The translations under genes were made by a program, and so were the position numbers. Shown one piece after another: positions 15,853 to 23,948 of a stretch of 64,000 nt of DNA (positions are counted from its first letter, which is position 1; each line of letters starts with the position of its first letter). The notes under the pieces were generated by a model. It did not search any database and had not been told where the DNA came from. It worked only from the letters and a program-made list of their open reading frames with translations. Source of the DNA: JASLBX01 sp036374175 (GTDB lineage Bacteria; Actinomycetota; Actinomycetes; Jiangellales; Jiangellaceae); the NCBI GenBank assembly GCA_036374175.1, contig DASUUH010000149.1, positions 1 to 64,000 on the forward strand. Direction: 5' to 3'.

Positions 15853-17180
15853 TGCGGGCCTCCCAGCAAGTGACGGGCATCGCCGGCGGTCACGACCGAA
15901 CCCGTCACCAGCACGCCGGCACCGCCGAAGATCGCGTCCTGCTCGACCAGGCTCATGGCCGTGTCGATGGCGTCGGGCAGGTTCGCGGCCGGGACGGTCC
16001 GCTCGGCGCCGAACACCTGCTCGGCGACCGCGGTCAACTCGGCAACCGGCAGGCGGCGCGGCGAACTGTTCTCCGTGACGACGATCGTCTCCATGATCGG
16101 TTCGAGTTCTTCCAGGATGCCGCGCACGTCCTTATCGCTGAGCACCGCCACGACCCCGACCAGCTTGGTGAACGAGAACTCGTCCTGGATCGCCTCGCTC
16201 AGCGCGCGAGCGCCGGCCGGATTGTGCGCGGCGTCGACCAAGATGGTGGGACCGCGGCGCAGGACTTCGAGCCGTCCGGGCGATCCGACCCGGGCCAGGG
16301 CGTTGCGCACAACCTCGGTGTCGATCGGCTCGCGCGCACCGCCGACAAACGCCTCGACCGCTGCCACGGCACACGCCGCATTGCTCGCCTGATGCCACCC
16401 GTGCAGCGGCAGCATCACATCGTCGTAGTCACCGGTCAGCCCGCGCAGTGCCAACTGTTGTCCGCCCAAGGCAAGCTGGCGGTCGCGCACCGCGAAGTTG
16501 CCGTCCTCGACCACGACCGTCGCCCCGACCTCGGCTGATCGCCGGGCCAGCACCTCAGCGGCCTCGTCCGGTTGCTGCCCGACGACAACAACGCTGCCGG
16601 CCTTGATGATGCCGGCCTTCTCCTCGGCGATCTGCTCGATCGTGTCGCCGAGGTAGTCGGCGTGGTCAATGGCGATCGGTGTGATGACGGCGATCTTCCC
16701 GTCGGCGACGTTGGTCGCGTCCCACACCCCGCCCATGCCGACCTCGACCACGGCGACATCGACCGGAGCGTCGGCGAATGTCGCGTACGCGAGCGCCACC
16801 AGCACTTCGAAGTACGACAGCCGCACGTCGTGCCGCGAGTCGACCAGATCGAGGTACGGCGCGAGCTCGCGGTAGCCGGCCGCGAACCGGTCGCCGTCGA
16901 TCGGCTCGCCGTCCAGGCAGATCCGTTCGGTGACCGACACCAGATGCGGGCTGGTGAACCGGCCGGTGCGCAGGCCGAGCTCCCGGAGCAGCTCGTCGAT
17001 CATTCTGGCGGTGGAGGTCTTGCCGTTGGTTCCGCTGATATGGATCACCGGGTAGGCGTCCTGCGGCCGGCCGAGCAGGTCGGTCAGGTCCCGAATCCGG
17101 TCGAGCGACGGCTCGAGCTTCGACTCCGGCCACCGCGTCGCCAGCTCGGCCTCGACGGCTCGCAGCGCATCTACGCTCAC
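15849..17180 (-). CDS. folC: Folylpolyglutamate/dihydrofolate synthase
   Basis: 443-aa FolC, which adds glutamate to dihydropteroate and tetrahydrofolates. It is a Mur-ligase-type ATPase: HISGTNGKTSTARMIDELL at about 47-65 is the P-loop, LRTGRFTSPHLVSVTERI follows at about 71-88, and VDAAHNPAGARAL is the C-terminal ligase motif. The GTG start at 17180 directly follows repeat element A. A 10-codon ORF that starts in the repeat ends with a TGA overlapping this GTG. Downstream it overlaps DUF4233. Confidence 0.95.
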   Translation of the reverse strand: MSVDALRAVEAELATRWPESKLEPSLDRIRDLTDLLGRPQDAYPVIHISGTNGKTSTARMIDELLRELGLRTGRFTSPHLVSVTERICLDGEPIDGDRFAAGYRELAPYLDLVDSRHDVRLSYFEVLVALAYATFADAPVDVAVVEVGMGGVWDATNVADGKIAVITPIAIDHADYLGDTIEQIAEEKAGIIKAGSVVVVGQQPDEAAEVLARRSAEVGATVVVEDGNFAVRDRQLALGGQQLALRGLTGDYDDVMLPLHGWHQASNAACAVAAVEAFVGGAREPIDTEVVRNALARVGSPGRLEVLRRGPTILVDAAHNPAGARALSEAIQDEFSFTKLVGVVAVLSDKDVRGILEELEPIMETIVVTENSSPRRLPVAELTAVAEQVFGAERTVPAANLPDAIDTAMSLVEQDAIFGGAGVLVTGSVVTAGDARHLLGGPQ

Positions 17181-17192
17181 CCACTACTCCGT

Positions 17193-17266
17193 TCGATCAC
17201 GTTCAGCATGCCTGTGGGTGCCGTACCAGGCGCATGCGGGTGGTACGGCACCGAGACGCCTGGTGG
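17193..17266 (-). repeat. Intergenic hairpin repeat, copy A (valS-folC gap)
   Basis: One of three copies of a ~75-bp element. Perfect 12-bp stem, 17217-17228 against 17241-17252 (GGTGCCGTACCA / TGGTACGGCACC), with a 12-nt loop. A second possible pairing, CCAGGCG (17226-17232) with CGCCTGG (17257-17263), competes with the first. The outer end, read on the minus strand, is GCATGCTGAACGTGATCGA, which holds an ATG at 17209. That ATG opens a 10-codon ORF whose TGA overlaps the folC GTG. The other copies are at 20001 and 40612. Confidence 0.85.
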
Positions 17267-17286
17267 AGTATCACCCGCTCGGCACG

Positions 17287-19962
17287 CTACGCCGATGGCA
17301 AGGCGGCGAGCTGAGCCTCGATCCGGTCGATCTCGGACCTGGCCGCGGCCTCCCGGTCGCGGATCTTGGCGACGACCTGCTCCGGCGCCTTGGCCAGGAA
17401 CTGCTCATTGGCCAGCTTCTTCTCCGCCTGTTCCAGATCCTTACGAGCCGTCGCCAGATCCTTCTCCAAGCGCCGACGCTCGGCGGCCACATCGATCGCC
17501 CCGGACAGGTCGAGGTCCACCGTCACGCCACCAACGGACAGCGACGCCGTAGGTGTGAAGCCGTCGGCTGGGACGTCCAACCGCACCAGCGAACGAATCT
17601 CGGCCTCATGGCCGGCCAGCGACCCGGACAACCCGGCCAGCCGGGCAGCCACCCGCTGGCCAGGCTTGAGGCCCTGTTCGCTGCGGAACCGCCGCACCTC
17701 GGTCACCAGCCGCTGGAGTTCTGCGACGGCGGCCTCCGCATCGGCATCCGTGAGCGACGCATCGGCCACCGGCCACTCCGCCGTCACCAGCGTCTCGTCG
17801 CCGGTCAGGGTCGTCCAGAGCGCCTCGGACACGAACGGCGTGATCGGGTGCAACACTCGCAGCAACGCGTCGAGCACGTGCCCCAGCACCAACTGGGTCC
17901 GCTCGGCGTCCGCGCCACCGGTCTGGTCGCGCTCGTCGCTCCGCTCGTCCCTCGTTCCGGTCCTCACCGCTCCGCCACGGGACAGCGGCGTCTTCGCCAG
18001 CTCGACGTACCAGTCGCAGAACTCGTCCCACGTGAAGTGGTACAGCGCCTCGGTGAGCTTGGCGAACTGGAAGTCCTCGTAGAGCGCGTCGACCTCGGCC
18101 AGCGTCGCGTGGAGCCGGGAGATGATCCAGCGGTCGGTCACCGATAGCTCCGAAGCGTCCGGTAGCACGCCCACCTGCGCGCCGTTGAGCAGCGCGAAGC
18201 GGGTCGCGTTCCACAGCTTGTTGCAGAAGTTCCGGGACGCCTGCACCCAGTCTTCGCCGATCGGGACGTCCGTTGCCGGATTGGCGCCGCGGGCCAGCGT
18301 GAAGCGCAGCGCGTCCGAACCGTAGGCGTCCATCCAGTCCATCGGGTCGACGACGTTGCCGAAGGACTTGGACATCTTCTTGCCGCGCTCGTCACGGACC
18401 ATGCCGTGCAGCGCCACCGTCGAGAATGGGATTGCTTGCTCCGGGCCGGCGTCGGCGTTCGCGTACAGCCCGAACATCATCATCCGGGCCACCCAGAAGA
18501 ACAGGATGTCGTACCCGGTCACCAGCACCTGGTTCGGGTAGAACTTCTCCATCGCCGGGGTCTGCTCCGGCCAGCCGAGCGTCGAGAACGGCCACAACGC
18601 GGACGAGAACCAGGTGTCGAGCACGTCCTCGTCCTGCGTCCAGCCCTCGCCCGTCGGCACCTCGTCGTCCGGGCCGACGCACACGACCTCGCCGTTCGGG
18701 CCGTACCACACCGGAATGCGATGCCCCCACCACAGCTGGCGCGAGATGCACCAGTCGTGCATGTTGTCGACCCAGGCGAACCACCGCGGCTCCATCTCCT
18801 TGGGGTGGATCCGCACCCGGCCGTCGCGGACGGCGTCGCCGGACGCCTTGGCGAGCGGCCCCACCCGGACGAACCACTGCAGCGACAGGCGCGGCTCGAC
18901 GACGGTCTTGCAGCGCGAACAGTGCCCGACGGCGTGGACGTACGGACGTTTCTCGGAGACGATCCGGCCCTGCTCGCGTAGGGCGGCCACCACAGCCGGC
19001 CGGGCTTCGAACCGGTCGAGACCCTGGAACGGGCCGTGCGCGGTGATGACGCCTAGCTCGTCCATGATGGTCAGCGCCGGCAGTCCGTGCCGGCGGCCGA
19101 TCTCAAAGTCGTTCGGGTCGTGGGCGGGGGTCACCTTGACCATGCCGGTGCCGAACTCGGGGTCGACGTGCGGGTCGGCCACGACCGGGATGCGGCGCCC
19201 GGTCAGCGGCAACTCGACCTCGGTGCCGATCAGGTGCTGGTAGCGCTCGTCGCCCGGGTTGACCGCGACGGCGGTGTCGCCGAGCATTGTCTCGGCCCGG
19301 GTCGTGGCGACCACCACCTCGTCGTTGTACCGGATCGAGATCAGCTCGCCTTCGTCCTCGGTGTGCTCGACCTCGATGTCGGACAGGGCCGTGTGGCAGC
19401 GCACGCACCAGTTGATGATCCGCTCGGCGCGGTAGATCAGCCCGTCGTCGTACAGCCGCTTGAAGATGGTCTGGACAGCCCGCGACAGGCCCTCGTCCAT
19501 GGTGAACCGCTCCCGGCTCCACGCGACGCTGTCGCCCAGGCGGCGCATCTGGCCGGAGATCTGCCCGCCGGACCGTTCCTTCCACTGCCAGACCCGCTCG
19601 ATGAACTCCTCGCGGCCGAGGTCGTGGCGCGAGAGGCCCTCCCTGGCCAGTTCGCGCTCGACGACGTTCTGCGTGGCGATGCCGGCGTGGTCCATGCCAG
19701 GCATCCACAGCGCCTCGTACCCCTGCATGCGGCGGCGGCGGATCAGCGCGTCGATGAGCGTGTGCTCGAATGCGTGGCCAAGGTGCAGGCTGCCGGTGAC
19801 ATTCGGCGGCGGGATCACGATGCAGTAGGGCGGCCGGTCGCTCTTGTCGTCGGCCTCGAAGTAGCCGCGCTGGACCCAGCGCTCGTACAGCGTGCCCTCT
19901 ACCTCGGCCGGCACGAACGCGGTCGGCAGGTCGGCGGCAGGAGCGGGGCTGGTGTCGGTCAC
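17287..19962 (-). CDS. valS: Valine--tRNA ligase (bacterial type)
   Basis: 891-aa class Ia synthetase charging tRNA-Val. The HIGH motif is HLGH in PNVTGSLHLGHAFEHTLIDA (about 54-73), and KMSKS is KKMSKSFGN at about 527-535. A CP1 editing domain lies at about 190-350, and a C-terminal tRNA-binding coiled coil at about 825-890 (ERRRLEKDLATARKDLEQAE). The length is normal for bacterial ValRS. The GTG start at 19962 fits the usual short Ala/Pro-rich N-terminus. A second, archaeal-like ValRS is encoded at 56197. Repeat elements flank the gene on both sides. Confidence 0.97.
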   Translation of the reverse strand: MTDTSPAPAADLPTAFVPAEVEGTLYERWVQRGYFEADDKSDRPPYCIVIPPPNVTGSLHLGHAFEHTLIDALIRRRRMQGYEALWMPGMDHAGIATQNVVERELAREGLSRHDLGREEFIERVWQWKERSGGQISGQMRRLGDSVAWSRERFTMDEGLSRAVQTIFKRLYDDGLIYRAERIINWCVRCHTALSDIEVEHTEDEGELISIRYNDEVVVATTRAETMLGDTAVAVNPGDERYQHLIGTEVELPLTGRRIPVVADPHVDPEFGTGMVKVTPAHDPNDFEIGRRHGLPALTIMDELGVITAHGPFQGLDRFEARPAVVAALREQGRIVSEKRPYVHAVGHCSRCKTVVEPRLSLQWFVRVGPLAKASGDAVRDGRVRIHPKEMEPRWFAWVDNMHDWCISRQLWWGHRIPVWYGPNGEVVCVGPDDEVPTGEGWTQDEDVLDTWFSSALWPFSTLGWPEQTPAMEKFYPNQVLVTGYDILFFWVARMMMFGLYANADAGPEQAIPFSTVALHGMVRDERGKKMSKSFGNVVDPMDWMDAYGSDALRFTLARGANPATDVPIGEDWVQASRNFCNKLWNATRFALLNGAQVGVLPDASELSVTDRWIISRLHATLAEVDALYEDFQFAKLTEALYHFTWDEFCDWYVELAKTPLSRGGAVRTGTRDERSDERDQTGGADAERTQLVLGHVLDALLRVLHPITPFVSEALWTTLTGDETLVTAEWPVADASLTDADAEAAVAELQRLVTEVRRFRSEQGLKPGQRVAARLAGLSGSLAGHEAEIRSLVRLDVPADGFTPTASLSVGGVTVDLDLSGAIDVAAERRRLEKDLATARKDLEQAEKKLANEQFLAKAPEQVVAKIRDREAAARSEIDRIEAQLAALPSA

Positions 19963-20000
19963 GTCGGTGAAGTCTATGTATGCGGGCCGCCGTTGCGCAC

Positions 20001-20075
20001 ACCACTAGGCAACTCGGTGCCGTGCCAGGCGCGTGCGCATGGTACGGCACCCACCGGCATGCTGAACGTGATCGA
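20001..20075 (+). repeat. Intergenic hairpin repeat, copy B (guaB1-valS gap)
   Basis: Second copy of the ~75-bp element, with its flanks inverted relative to copies A and C. Stem 20016-20027 against 20040-20051 (12 bp, one G.T pair), loop 12 nt. The flank GGCATGCTGAACGTGATCGA reads on the plus strand at 20057-20076, and CACACCACTAGG lies on the other side. It sits between the guaB1 stop and the valS start. The second covarying stem of copies A and C is not preserved here. Confidence 0.82.
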
Positions 20076-20085
20076 CCGGCAGCGG

Positions 20086-21522
20086 TTACCAGCTTTCGTC
20101 CACCGGCATGCCTTCGGCGTACCCCGACGCGCTCTGGACGCCCACGACCGCACGCTGGTGGTACTCGTCCAGTGAACCCGCGCCGACGTAGGTACACGAG
20201 CTGCGCACCCCTGCCACGATCATGTCGAGCAGATCCTCGACACTGGGCCGCTCCGGGTCGAGGTACATCCGAGCCTTCGAGATGCCTTCCTCGAACATCG
20301 CCTTGCGCGCGCGCTCGAACGGCGAGTCCTCGGCGGTGCGCAGCCGGACGGCTCGTGACGAGGCCATGCCGAAGCTCTCCTTGTAAAGCCGCCCGTGGGC
20401 ATCGCGCTGGGCGTCGCCCGGCGATTCGAACGTTCCCGCGAACCACGAGCCCACCATGACATTGGACGCACCGGCAGCCAGGGCCAACGCGACGTCACGC
20501 GGGTGCCGGACACCGCCGTCGGCCCAGACGTGTTTGCCCAGTTGCCGGGCACGGCGAGCACATTCGTACACGGTGGAGAACTGGGGACGCCCGACCCCGG
20601 TCATCATCCGGGTTGTGCACATCGCCCCCGGCCCGACGCCCACTTTCACGATGTCCGCGCCGGCCGCGACCAGATCGTTCACCCCAGCGGCCGTCGCGAC
20701 GTTTCCGGCCACGATGGGAACAGGTGGGTTGAGCCCGCGGACCAACTGCAGCACCTCGATCATCCGCTCCTGGTGGCCGTGCGCAGTATCGATCACCAGG
20801 ACATCGGCACCCGCGTCGAGCAGCGCCTTGGCCTTGCTGGTGACGTCGCCCGTGATGCCGACCGCCGCCGCGACCCGCAGCCGGCCGGCGGTGTCGAGCG
20901 CGGGCTTGTACAGGCTGGCCCGCAGTGCGCGTTCACGGGTCAGGATGCCCACGACCCGGCGCGAAGAATCAACCACCGGTGCCAGCCGGTGGCCACCCTC
21001 GTGCAATTGGTTGAAGGCCGCCTCCGGTTTGATGCCGTCCGGAAGGGTGAGCAGTTCGGTCGACATCACCGAACCCACTTGGGTGAAGCGGTCGACGTCC
21101 ACGCAGTCCGGCTCGGTCACGACTCCGACCGCCCGGCCGTCATCGACCACGATGACCGCGCCGTGCCCGCGCTTCGGCAGCAGGTTGAGCGCCTCACCGA
21201 CAGTCCCGGACGGTGCCATCGTGATCGGCGTGTCATAGACGATGTGCCGTTGCTTGACCCACTGCACCACGTCGGCCACCACGTCCCCAGGAATGTCCTG
21301 CGGAATGACGGCAAGCCCGCCGCACCGCGCGACCGTCTCGGCCATCCGGCGGCCGGCCACCGCTGTCATGTTGGCGACCACTATCGGGATGGTGGTGCCG
21401 CTGCCGTCGGACGTGGCGAGGTTCACGTCAAGCCGCGATGTCACTCCAGACCTCGCCGGGACGAGGAACACGTCGCTGTAGGTGAGGTCGTGGTCGGGAA
21501 CCCGCTCGTGCAGGAAGCGCAT
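20086..21522 (-). CDS. guaB1: GuaB1 family protein (CBS-domain GMP reductase type)
   Basis: 478-aa IMPDH/GMPR-family protein. The TIM barrel is interrupted by a CBS pair at about 93-200. The catalytic loop is VGVGPGAMCTTRMMTGVG with C302, and VIDTAHGHQERMIEV is the GMPR/IMPDH signature. This length and architecture match actinobacterial GuaB1, whose mycobacterial member has been shown to be a GMP reductase (GMP to IMP, NADPH) rather than an IMP dehydrogenase. AGGTGG precedes the ATG at 21522. Divergent from the MerR gene, with 94 nt between. Confidence 0.9.
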   Translation of the reverse strand: MRFLHERVPDHDLTYSDVFLVPARSGVTSRLDVNLATSDGSGTTIPIVVANMTAVAGRRMAETVARCGGLAVIPQDIPGDVVADVVQWVKQRHIVYDTPITMAPSGTVGEALNLLPKRGHGAVIVVDDGRAVGVVTEPDCVDVDRFTQVGSVMSTELLTLPDGIKPEAAFNQLHEGGHRLAPVVDSSRRVVGILTRERALRASLYKPALDTAGRLRVAAAVGITGDVTSKAKALLDAGADVLVIDTAHGHQERMIEVLQLVRGLNPPVPIVAGNVATAAGVNDLVAAGADIVKVGVGPGAMCTTRMMTGVGRPQFSTVYECARRARQLGKHVWADGGVRHPRDVALALAAGASNVMVGSWFAGTFESPGDAQRDAHGRLYKESFGMASSRAVRLRTAEDSPFERARKAMFEEGISKARMYLDPERPSVEDLLDMIVAGVRSSCTYVGAGSLDEYHQRAVVGVQSASGYAEGMPVDESW

Positions 21523-21578
21523 CGGCCACCTCCCAGTCTGGGCTCAAAGGCCGTGCATGCTCACTTAAGGATACGGGG

Positions 21579-21610
21579 CTTGACCTGGACCGCACTCCAG
21601 GTATCAAGCT
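21579..21610 (+). promoter_or_regulatory. MerR-type promoter/operator of the merR gene
   Basis: The inner dyad ACCTGGA (21583-21589) / TCCAGGT (21596-21602) and outer CTTGA (21579-21583) / TCAAG (21604-21608) form the layout of MerR-family operators. The -35 TTGACC is at 21580-21585. A 19-nt spacer leads to a weak CAAGCT at 21605-21610, 6 nt before the ATG. The overlong 19-nt spacer is typical of MerR-activated promoters, so autoregulation is likely. Confidence 0.7.
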
Positions 21611-21616
21611 GAAGAC

Positions 21617-21991
21617 ATGGAAACCGCCTACACACCGGGAGAGGTCGCTGCCCGTTTCGGCCTGAGTCTGGACACGCTGCGCTACTACGAACGGGAGGGG
21701 CTGCTCACCGACGTTGAGCGGGCGCCGTCCGGTCACCGCCGCTACCGCGCGTCCGACGTCGAGCTGCTCGACCTGGTGCGCTGCCTACGCGACACTGACA
21801 TGCCGATCTCGCGGTTGCGTACGTTCGCCGAGCTGGTACGCGAAGGCGGCCACACGATCCCGGCGCGACTGGAAATCCTGACGACGCACAATCAGGCGTT
21901 GACCGAACGCATCGCCGAACTACGGCAGCGGCAGGAGACGATCCAGCACAAGATCGCGTACTACGAGAGCGTACTGGCCGACTCAGACTGA
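21617..21991 (+). CDS. MerR family transcriptional regulator
   Basis: 124-aa regulator. The winged HTH is at residues 4-70 (YTPGEVAARFGLSLDTLRYY then SGHRRYRASDVELLDLVRCL), followed by a dimerisation coiled coil (about 85-120). The C-terminus has no cysteines, so this is not a Cys metal sensor of the MerR/CueR type. It resembles the AdhR-like group that controls stress or aldehyde-detoxifying redox enzymes. It is probably leaderless and autoregulated through its own dyad. No obvious target is adjacent except divergent guaB1. Confidence 0.88.
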   Translation: METAYTPGEVAARFGLSLDTLRYYEREGLLTDVERAPSGHRRYRASDVELLDLVRCLRDTDMPISRLRTFAELVREGGHTIPARLEILTTHNQALTERIAELRQRQETIQHKIAYYESVLADSD

Positions 21992-22024
21992 CCCTGGGGT
22001 TCGCAAGTCGGGACCGCGACGTGG

Positions 22025-22996
22025 CTACACCCAGCCGTTGCGGGCCGCATGCCACCCCAGCTGCATCCGCGTCTGCACGCCCGCGCACTCCATGAGGTAT
22101 CTGACCCTGCGCTGGACGGTGCGTACGGACACATCCAGCTGTCCGGCGACCGATTGGTCGGTCAGGCCGGCGAGCAGCAGGCCAAGGATCTTGATGTCGG
22201 TGGGGTCCAGAGCGGACTCCGGAGTGCCCTCGATGAGACCGCTGGCCCCGACCTGCAGCGATACCCCGGCCCGCCAGGCGCCGTCGAACAACGCCACCAA
22301 TCCGTCCAGCAAGCCACTGGAGTGCACGAGCAACGCCGCCGGTCGTCCGTCTGTGACCAACCCGACCAGGGCCGTCGACCGGTCGGCGATGACAAACTTC
22401 ATCGGCAGTGCGTTGACAACCCGGATCTCCTCCCCTAACCGGACGCGCGCGGTGATCTCGGCCACGAAGTCGGGGTCCTCGAGCTCACCTCGGCCGACCA
22501 CCCGGCGGTAGACGACACCGCGTTCGGTCGCCCTCAGCTGAGCGGTGTTCTCTGAGTATGGGACGGCCACCGCCGGGCCGGTCACGAAGGCGAGGATCTC
22601 TTCCTTCGCGCCCAGTTGGAGCTGTTCGAACCGGTGCCGGATGGCTTCTCGCCCGACAACGACTTCGATGACGTCCTTAATGGACCTGGTCGGGTTCGCT
22701 CGGCGGTATTCCTCGGCCAGCTCGGCCAGCGCAATGTCCACCCGCCGCAGGTCATCGCGGTACTGAGCCAGGATGGCGCCGAGTGCGAGCGCCGGTGGCG
22801 CCGGCACGTAGCGATCCGAACCGGCTGAGTGCGCGGCGAGGCCCCGTTCGGCGATCGCCTCGAGCGCGCTTAGCACGGTCTCCACAGGTATGCCGAGCTC
22901 CTTCGCCAGCATCGCCGTGGTGGCGTCCGGCTGGGCGAGAAGTGCGCGGTACACGCGCTCCTGAAGTGCGCTGATCCCGATGGCCGTCAGCGTCAC
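22025..22996 (-). CDS. Two-HTH regulator (TrmB-like N-terminus, LuxR-like C-terminus)
   Basis: 323-aa regulator. A winged-helix TrmB-like domain at about 8-65 (ALQERVYRALLAQPDATTAM) is followed by a helical linker and a sensor-like middle domain (about 100-245). A LuxR-type HTH closes the protein at about 262-320 (ILGLLLAGLTDQSVAGQLDV then VRTVQRRVRYLM). GTG at 22996 is chosen because GGGAGGGA lies 4 nt upstream; the frame continues upstream only through the operator. Such proteins occur in large paralogous families in actinomycetes, and ligands are mostly unknown. A 10-bp palindrome covers its likely -35 region. Confidence 0.82.
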   Translation of the reverse strand: MTLTAIGISALQERVYRALLAQPDATTAMLAKELGIPVETVLSALEAIAERGLAAHSAGSDRYVPAPPALALGAILAQYRDDLRRVDIALAELAEEYRRANPTRSIKDVIEVVVGREAIRHRFEQLQLGAKEEILAFVTGPAVAVPYSENTAQLRATERGVVYRRVVGRGELEDPDFVAEITARVRLGEEIRVVNALPMKFVIADRSTALVGLVTDGRPAALLVHSSGLLDGLVALFDGAWRAGVSLQVGASGLIEGTPESALDPTDIKILGLLLAGLTDQSVAGQLDVSVRTVQRRVRYLMECAGVQTRMQLGWHAARNGWV

Positions 22997-23030
22997 GGTC
23001 CCTCCCGGGTCTTGAGTTCTGCGCCAGCGC

Positions 23031-23076
23031 ACACTACCGCGATGTGACGTCTTTGCGCCATGACGTAAAGACGTCA
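23031..23076 (-). promoter_or_regulatory. Promoter with palindromic operator of the two-HTH regulator
   Basis: Perfect 10-bp inverted repeat: TGACGTCTTT (23045-23054) and AAAGACGTCA (23067-23076), spacer 12 nt containing a further TGACGT (23061-23066). On the minus strand a TAGTGT -10 box lies at 23036-23031, so the palindrome overlaps the -35 area, a typical repressor or autoregulator site. Confidence 0.65.
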
Positions 23077-23279
23077 CGCCTCGGGGCTAGCGAGTCGTTG
23101 CTGCCTTCTGCCAGTGTCGCAACCGAGCCAGCTAGTGTCGTCGGCCCGGTACCGGTGGTGTTGTGTCCCCCCGCACAACACCATCACGGCGGCGCCTCGC
23201 CTCTCCCCCTGGCCGGGTGCCGCAGCGGGTGGCATCCGGGTCTTCCCCCGTGGCCCGGGTGCCACCTGTCGTGCCGGCC

Positions 23280-23780
23280 CTATTTACGTGCCGCTGCGGC
23301 CAGCCTTGCATCGAGCTCGCGGCCCACCTGGACAGCTAGATCACGCAGCACCGCGATCTCGTCGGGCACGGTGTGCCGCGGCCGCAGATCCATCACGCTG
23401 ACCGTGCCGATCCGGTACCCGGCGGCCGTGGTTATGGGCGCGGCCGCGTAGAAGCAGAGTCCTGGCGAGCCGCTCACCAGCGGATGTTGGGAGGCGATCG
23501 GATGCGCAGGGGCGTCCGGAACGACGTACGCCTTAGTTTCGGCTATCGCGGACGCGCACAACCCTGGCGCCGCGCTGGCGCCTGGCAGGTCCACGCCGTG
23601 CCGCCCGACGAATATCACCTCGTCGTCGTGGACGAAGCTCACCGTGGCCATCGGCACGTCGAACGCCCGGGCGGCCTGGACGCATATACCGTCCAGGTAC
23701 TCATCGGGTTGGCTGACCAGAGCGAGATGCCGGTCAACTTCAGCGAGGCGGGTTGGATGGCTCTGGTGGATTGCGGTCAC
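23280..23780 (-). CDS. GAF domain protein
   Basis: 166-aa cytosolic protein that is almost entirely one GAF domain (about 28-160), with ARAFDVPMATVSFVHDDEVI, PGLCASAIAETKAYVVPDAP and GLCFYAAAPITTAAGYRIGT. No kinase, cyclase or HTH domain is attached, so it is either a stand-alone sensor acting through a partner or a small redox-type GAF enzyme. The GTG start at 23780 has GGGGG 8 nt upstream. About 200 bp with no visible feature separates it from the two-HTH regulator operator. Confidence 0.8.
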   Translation of the reverse strand: MTAIHQSHPTRLAEVDRHLALVSQPDEYLDGICVQAARAFDVPMATVSFVHDDEVIFVGRHGVDLPGASAAPGLCASAIAETKAYVVPDAPAHPIASQHPLVSGSPGLCFYAAAPITTAAGYRIGTVSVMDLRPRHTVPDEIAVLRDLAVQVGRELDARLAAAARK

Positions 23781-23923
23781 TGTCGACCCCCGTTCAGAAA
23801 AGGCCCGCCTATAGCCGACCAGGCGATGTTAAGCCGTCGTGTCGGGCAAAGCCAGGCTCTGAGCGCTGCCGCGGCTGCGTGCCCGATGGCGTGAGGGTGC
23901 CATGCCCGGGCGGCGATGCCAAA

Positions 23924-23939
23924 CTGCCGCGTGCGGCAG
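23924..23939. repeat. 7-bp inverted repeat before the polymerase gene
   Basis: CTGCCGC (23924-23930), GT, GCGGCAG (23933-23939), ending 9 nt before the GTG of the LigD-polymerase gene. It could be an operator or a small hairpin covering the initiation region. No -35/-10 pair was recognised. Confidence 0.45.
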
Positions 23940-23948
23940 ACTGGGCAC

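Noticed and set aside
15849..21522. Secondary-metabolite gene cluster around valS
   Set aside because: All genes are conserved housekeeping or unknown membrane genes; no synthase or tailoring genes.
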